NCBI RefSeq assembly: GCF_900103405.1
Contig: NZ_FNHX01000013.1
Location: 47,077-111,076 of the forward strand
Direction of reading: 5' to 3'
Source: Polaromonas sp. JS666
Lineage (GTDB): Bacteria; Pseudomonadota; Gammaproteobacteria; Burkholderiales; Burkholderiaceae_C
DNA: 64,000 nt
The notes beneath the pieces were generated by a model. That model searched no databases. It was given only the letters and a program-made list of their open reading frames with translations, and was not told the origin of the DNA. Below, in pieces: positions 51,113 through 64,000 of the stretch; the first letter of the stretch is position 1, and each line of letters begins with the position of its first letter. Position numbers and translations under genes: made by a program.

Positions 51113-51147
51113 AAAAAAAAGCCCCACACCTTTGCAGGGTGTGGGGC
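51113..51147 (-). terminator. Intrinsic terminator after rpoC
   Basis: On the minus strand a 10-bp stem (GCCCCACACC with GGTGTGGGGC, 51147-51121) encloses a short loop and is followed by eight T (51120-51113). It lies about 42 bp past the rpoC stop and is a strong intrinsic terminator that ends the large RNA polymerase operon. Confidence 0.93.
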
Positions 51148-51188
51148 CGGGCGCCTTTCAGGGCGCCGGGAGCTTCTTGCCAGCCGGC

Positions 51189-55409
<4,221 letters not shown>

Positions 55410-55437
55410 GAGTTAAATCCTTTTCTTTCCTGTTGAA

Positions 55438-59550
<4,113 letters not shown>

Positions 59551-59700
59551 GAGTTCTCCGCGTTGATGGGCTCTGGCGACTCTCGTGCCCGGATACACCA
59601 CGTATCCAGGCAGCTTGGTGGTTGGCCACTACCAACCATGGCGGACGGCGACGCATTGCACGTCACCCGAACCAAGGCGTTTTCTGCAGTCGGGGTCAGA

Positions 59701-59912
59701 AAACACTGGAAAGCAGACGGTTTAAGTCTGCTTTCCAGTGTTTCTACAAAACACTGGTCAGGCGGTAGGCTTGCCAGGATTCGGAGAATCCTGACAGGCT
59801 GCAGGCCTGCCAGTTTTCGAAGAAAACTGAAAAAGGGACGGTTTGAATCCCCTTTTCAGTGTGCTCCTTGAAGCACGAAAGGCTGGAAGCCCGACTACGG
59901 TCTTCCAGCCTT
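59701..59912 (-). promoter_or_regulatory. rplL-rpoB intercistronic hairpins, probable processing/attenuation site
   Basis: The 377-bp gap 59551-59927 has no gene but several hairpins. A perfect 17-bp stem (59701-59717 with 59727-59743) has a 9-nt loop. Smaller ones are CAGTTTTC (59811-59818) with GAAAACTG (59822-59829), and AGGATT with AATCCT near 59777-59792. An 11-bp stem (59879-59889 with 59902-59912) lies just after rplL. In E. coli this spacer contains a transcription attenuator and an RNase III site that set the ratio of ribosomal protein to polymerase mRNA; the same role is inferred here. Confidence 0.6.
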
Positions 59913-59927
59913 CTCGAACACCAAGAA

Positions 59928-60308
59928 TTACTTGAGTTCGACTTTCGCGCCGGCTTCTTCGAGCTTCTTCTTGGCGGCTTCTGCGTCGGCCTTGGGAGCG
60001 CCTTCCTTGACGTTCTTCGGAGCGCCGTCCACCAGGTCCTTGGCTTCTTTCAGGCCCAGACCGGTGATTTCGCGCACGGCCTTGATGACCGACACCTTGT
60101 TCGCGCCTGCTTCAACCAGCACGACGTTGAAGTCGGTCTTCTCTTCAGCAGCAGCTGCACCGCCGCCACCGCCACCGCCGGCAGCGGGAGCAGCCATGGC
60201 GGCTGCGCTCACGCCAAATTTCTCTTCGATGGCTTTCACCAGGTCGTTGAGTTCGAGGACCGTCATGCTATCCAGCGCGGTCAGAAATGCGTCTTTATCG
60301 AATGCCAT
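59928..60308 (-). CDS. rplL: 50S ribosomal protein L7/L12
   Basis: 126-aa stalk protein. The N-terminal dimerisation domain (MAFDKDAFLTALDSMTVLEL) is followed by a flexible alanine/glycine hinge (residues 38-55, GGGGGGGAAAAEE) and the C-terminal factor-binding domain (KTDFNVVLVEAGANKVSVIK, GLGLKEAKDLVDGAPK). The glycine-rich hinge is longer than in E. coli. It follows rplJ by 41 bp and is expressed with it as the L10(L12) stalk complex. Confidence 0.98.
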   Translation of the reverse strand: MAFDKDAFLTALDSMTVLELNDLVKAIEEKFGVSAAAMAAPAAGGGGGGGAAAAEEKTDFNVVLVEAGANKVSVIKAVREITGLGLKEAKDLVDGAPKNVKEGAPKADAEAAKKKLEEAGAKVELK

Positions 60309-60349
60309 TTTGATTTCCTAAAAAAGTTGGGTAATTACGCTGCCAGTGC

Positions 60350-60865
60350 TTAGGCTGCTGCGGGGGCTTCGGATGCGCCGCCACCCTTTTTCGCCGCCAG
60401 GGCGCCCAGCACAACGGCCGTACGCGACATGGGCGACATCAGCAAGCCACACACCTGGGCCAGCAGCACTTCCTTGGAAGGGATGTTGGCCAGTTGCTTC
60501 ACGCCGTTCACGTCCAGGGTCTTGCCACCGAATGCACCACCGCGAATGACCAGCTTGTCGTTGGTCTTGGCGAAGTCAGATACCACTTTCGCGGCAGCTA
60601 CTGCATCTGTGGAAAAGCCGTAGATCAGCGGACCGGTCATCTGGTCGGACACGACTTCGAATGCGCTACCGGCCACGGCGCGGCGAGCCAGGGTGTTCTT
60701 CAGAACACTCAGGGTCACGCCTTTGTCGCGGGCTTGGCTGCGCAGACGGGTCATGTCGGCGACCGTGATACCACGGTATTCCGCCATCACGAGCGTTTGA
60801 GCTTTAGCGGCGAGGCCGGTCACTTCATCAATGACGGCTTGTTTCTCACTGCGGTTGAGACTCAA
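60350..60865 (-). CDS. rplJ: 50S ribosomal protein L10
   Basis: 171-aa stalk base protein. It starts with TTG at 60865, preceded by AAGGAG, giving MSLNRSEKQAVIDEVTGLAA; the TTG start is common for this gene in Burkholderiales. Core LVMAEYRGITVADMTRLRSQ and the C-terminal helix for L12 binding are present. An upstream leader (60990-61056) folds like the L10 autoregulatory site. Confidence 0.98.
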   Translation of the reverse strand: MSLNRSEKQAVIDEVTGLAAKAQTLVMAEYRGITVADMTRLRSQARDKGVTLSVLKNTLARRAVAGSAFEVVSDQMTGPLIYGFSTDAVAAAKVVSDFAKTNDKLVIRGGAFGGKTLDVNGVKQLANIPSKEVLLAQVCGLLMSPMSRTAVVLGALAAKKGGGASEAPAAA

Positions 60866-60989
60866 GGTCTACTCCTTAAAAATGTGCCGTCGGGTTCCGG
60901 CCAGCTTGCGCCGGCCTTCAGCCCTTCAACACGCTCATGTTCAGCGACCAACTGTTTTCAGATTCTTTGCAAAACCATTCAAGCAGCGG

Positions 60990-61056
60990 GACCGCCATCT
61001 GCGTTGGCTGTCTTTCGATTAAGCGGCGAGCCCAAAAGCCTGCCGCGCCAACGGTC
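60990..61056 (-). ncRNA. L10 (rplJ) leader, autoregulatory RNA element
   Basis: In the 268-bp rplA-rplJ gap the minus strand folds as an outer stem GACCG/CGGTC, an inner stem TTGGC/GCCAA and, between them on the 3' side, the bulge CGCAGATGG, a kink-turn-like pattern. An internal hairpin GCGGC/GCCGC caps it. This matches the general layout of the L10(L12)4 binding site, through which L10 represses its own mRNA. Pairing was found by eye. The rest of 60866-61133 has another hairpin near 60900-60917. Confidence 0.65.
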
Positions 61057-61133
61057 TTGGATGACCTGCCGGAACGAACCCCGGCAGCCCACCACATCGG
61101 GCAACCCTTGCGGGGCCGCCCAAATCTTCGCGA

Positions 61134-61825
<692 letters not shown>

Positions 61826-61829
<4 letters not shown>

Positions 61830-62260
61830 ACAACACCCTCCACCGACACGCCCATGGAGCGAGCCGTTCCAGCAATCGTGCGGACAGCGGCGTCGAGGTC
61901 AGCAGCCGTCATGTCTTTCATTTTGGTCTTGGCGATTTCTTCGAGCTGTGCACGGGAAATCTTGCCAACCTTCACCGTGTGCGGCGTGGACGAACCCTTG
62001 TCGAGCTTGATGGCCTTTTTGATCAGCACGCCTGCAGGAGGCGTCTTGATCACAAAGGTGAAGCTCTTGTCGGCAAATGCCGTGATCACCACGGGCAGTG
62101 GCAGACCTGGCTCGACACCCTGGGTCTGCGCATTGAATGCCTTGCAGAACTCCATGATGTTCAGGCCGCGCTGACCGAGCGCGGGGCCGATCGGGGGGGA
62201 CGGGTTGGCCTTACCAGCTGGCACTTGCAGCTTGATGAAGCCGACGATTTTTTTCGCCAT
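61826..62260 (-). CDS. rplK: 50S ribosomal protein L11
   Basis: 144-aa protein of the GTPase centre. Start ATG 62260 (MAKKIVGFIKLQVPAGKANP) follows AAGGAGAAAAGT; an in-frame start at 62281 is not used. PPIGPALGQRGLNIMEFCKA and the C-terminal RNA-binding domain (ADLDAAVRTIAGTARSMGV) are present. It starts a transcription unit with rplA after a 143-bp gap from nusG. Confidence 0.98.
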
Positions 62261-62403
62261 ACTTTTCTCCTTGCGGGTCATAACGCCTGAGCGCCGCCGT
62301 GAAGGCAGGCCCGGGCTCCCCGGGGGTTACACAACTCAAAAACAGCCCCTGAGGACCGTTTCGCGCCGAGTTGCAAGGCGCGAAATGACTTGCCCGACCG
62401 AAA

Positions 62404-63000
62404 TTACGTTTTTTCGATCTGGCTGAATTCCAGTTCCACGGGTGTGGCGCGGCCGAAAATCGTGACCGACACACGCACCTTGTTCTTGTCGTAGTTGACC
62501 TCTTCCACCGTGCCGTTGAAGTCGGTGAACGGGCCGTCCTTGACGCGCACATATTCGCCGGCCTCGAACTCCACCTTGTGGCGAGGCTTCTCGGTGCCGA
62601 CCTGCATCTGGCTGACGATCTTCTGGACGTCTTCTTCAGAAATGGGCGCCGGGCGGTTCTTGGCGCCGCCGACAAAACCGGTCACCTTGTTGGTGTGTTT
62701 CACCAGGTGCCAGGTTTCATCGTCCATAACCATTTCGACCAGGACGTAACCCGGGAAAAAGCGGCGTTCCGTCGTCTTTTTCTGGCCGTTCTTGATTTCG
62801 ACCACTTCTTCGGTGGGCACCAGGAAACGGCCGAACTTGGACTGCATGCCCGCGCGGTTGATGCGTTCGACGATATTGCGTTCGACCGCTTTTTCCATGC
62901 CGGAGTAGGCATGGACGACATACCACTGCATGCCTGGCGTCGGCGTGAGGGACGTACCCGCCGCCACTTCGCTGACTACCGTGCCATTCAGATCGCTCAT
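62404..63000 (-). CDS. nusG: Transcription termination/antitermination factor NusG
   Basis: 198-aa factor that couples transcription with translation and Rho. An N-terminal extension (about 20 residues, rich in S/T/G/V) precedes QWYVVHAYSGMEKAVERNI; the NGN domain runs to about 125, and the KOW domain (VRVKDGPFTDFNGTVEEVNY) to the end. ATG 63000 shares its first base with the secE stop (TAATG), indicating coupling. Confidence 0.97.
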   Translation of the reverse strand: MSDLNGTVVSEVAAGTSLTPTPGMQWYVVHAYSGMEKAVERNIVERINRAGMQSKFGRFLVPTEEVVEIKNGQKKTTERRFFPGYVLVEMVMDDETWHLVKHTNKVTGFVGGAKNRPAPISEEDVQKIVSQMQVGTEKPRHKVEFEAGEYVRVKDGPFTDFNGTVEEVNYDKNKVRVSVTIFGRATPVELEFSQIEKT

Positions 63001-63383
63001 TATCGTTTCCATCCCAGGATCAGGTCGTAAAACACCCACTCGAGCGTCTTGTCCGTAAACCACAAAAAGAGCGCCATGATCACCACAAAACCGAACACAT
63101 AGGCCGTCATTTGAATGGCCTCCCTGCGGGCAGGCCAGACGACTTTCCTGACTTCACGCCAGGAATCGCGGCCGAAAGCCACGAATTGCTTACCCGGCTC
63201 GGACAGCATGAACACCGCCACGGCCGCCACCAGCCCAAGGATCAGGGCACCCCACTGAACCACCGGGCCTTGCTTGGCCAGCAGGTAAAAGCCCGCCAAC
63301 GAAACCAGCACCAGGGCAACGGCCGCACCCAGCTTGGCCTTGTCGGCGCTGGTACTGACGGTTTCAACTTGAGAAGTGGCCAT
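63000..63383 (-). CDS. secE: Preprotein translocase subunit SecE
   Basis: 127-aa membrane protein of the Sec translocon. Three hydrophobic segments (about 19-36, 44-60 and 93-113) as in E. coli, and the conserved cytoplasmic RDSWREVRKVVWPARREAI helix before the last segment. It is encoded between tRNA-Trp and nusG on the same strand. Confidence 0.96.
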   Translation of the reverse strand: MATSQVETVSTSADKAKLGAAVALVLVSLAGFYLLAKQGPVVQWGALILGLVAAVAVFMLSEPGKQFVAFGRDSWREVRKVVWPARREAIQMTAYVFGFVVIMALFLWFTDKTLEWVFYDLILGWKR

Positions 63384-63430
63384 GGTCGGCGGATTTCCTG
63401 TTCAATCTTCGGGCGCCTTTTCAGACGCTT

Positions 63431-63470
63431 AAGCCCACCTGGAGTTTTGACTCCCGGCGGGCTTGCTTTT
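63431..63470 (+). terminator. Hairpin with U-tract between tRNA-Trp and secE
   Basis: AAGCCCACCTGGAG (63431-63444) pairs at 12 of 14 positions with 63451-63464, and on the plus strand is followed by GCTTTTTT. It therefore looks like a terminator for plus-strand (antisense) transcription; on the minus strand it lacks a U-run and may instead aid processing of the tRNA-Trp 3' end. Confidence 0.45.
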
Positions 63471-63517
63471 TTAACTTTTCAAACCACCCTCAGCGCTGAT
63501 ACACATCAACCATCAGG

Positions 63518-63593
63518 TGGCAGGGGCAGTAGGAATCGAACCTACAACCTTCGGTTTTGGAGACCGACGCTCTGCCAATTGAGCTATACCCCT
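63518..63593 (-). tRNA. tRNA-Trp (CCA)
   Basis: 76-nt cloverleaf with encoded CCA end: 5' AGGGGTATAGCTCAATTGG, anticodon loop CTCCAAA with anticodon CCA, T-arm GTAGGTTCGATTCCTAC, acceptor pairing AGGGGTA/TGCCCCT. Position between tuf and secE is typical of beta-proteobacteria. Confidence 0.97.
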
Positions 63594-63610
63594 CCATCAA
63601 ACCTCACAAA

Positions 63611-64000
<390 letters not shown>

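Overview
The window looks like a chromosomal segment of a high-G+C betaproteobacterium of the order Burkholderiales, most likely family Comamonadaceae (Polaromonas/Variovorax-like). This rests on the order tuf - tRNA-Trp - secE - nusG - rplK - rplA - rplJ - rplL - rpoB - rpoC, on DUF4148 secreted proteins, on an rsmB - DUF4390 - ntrY/ntrX-like cluster, and on the style of the sugar ABC transporters. The genus is inference. No CRISPR array, prophage or transposase gene was seen.

Layout. (1) 1-6190: an L-fuconate dehydratase (cut by the left edge) in one operon with an RbsABC-type sugar importer, divergent from an IclR regulator. (2) 6372-12708: rep helicase, an orphan PhnD-type binding protein, a small secreted protein, phospholipase A1 (pldA) and a CPA1 Na+/H+ antiporter. 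(3) 12773-17754: a Fur-box-controlled iron operon, imelysin - di-heme oxidoreductase - imelysin - DUF1513. (4) 17839-20527: a small lipoprotein, two DUF4148 proteins and a LysR regulator. (5) 20664-39385: about 19 kb of pentose genes. The leftward xyl operon (xylA, ABC importer, sugar isomerase/epimerase-like protein, Gfo/Idh/MocA dehydrogenase, xylB) is followed by a second leftward operon (SDR, extended SDR, two binding proteins, ATPase, two permeases, SMP-30 lactonase). The divergent xylR gene sits at the far end. (6) 39627-42029: a lower-G+C patch with a 2OG-Fe(II) oxygenase and a putative glycosyltransferase, next to tRNA-Phe and a degenerate copy of that tRNA's 3' end. (7) 42087-50967: ntrX/ntrY-like two-component system, DUF4390, rsmB, flavocytochrome c sulfide dehydrogenase (fccAB), a 267-bp inverted-repeat element, htpX-like protease and lemA. 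(8) 51113-64000: the RNA polymerase / ribosomal protein cluster with its terminator, rplL-rpoB hairpins and L10 leader.

How the parts fit. The most informative signal is a roughly 90-bp promoter element found twice, just upstream of xylA (29221-29310) and between the second sugar operon and xylR (38049-38138). The copies are collinear with no gap and 52/60 identical over the core. Each carries a direct repeat spaced 22 bp. I infer that XylR controls both operons as one regulon. One operon isomerises and phosphorylates xylose (XylA/XylB). The other imports a furanose-like or related sugar through a YtfQ/R/T/YjfF-like transporter and probably oxidises it with dehydrogenases and a lactonase. The Gfo/Idh/MocA plus isomerase/epimerase pair inside the xyl operon could process xylosides through 3-keto intermediates; this is a hypothesis only.
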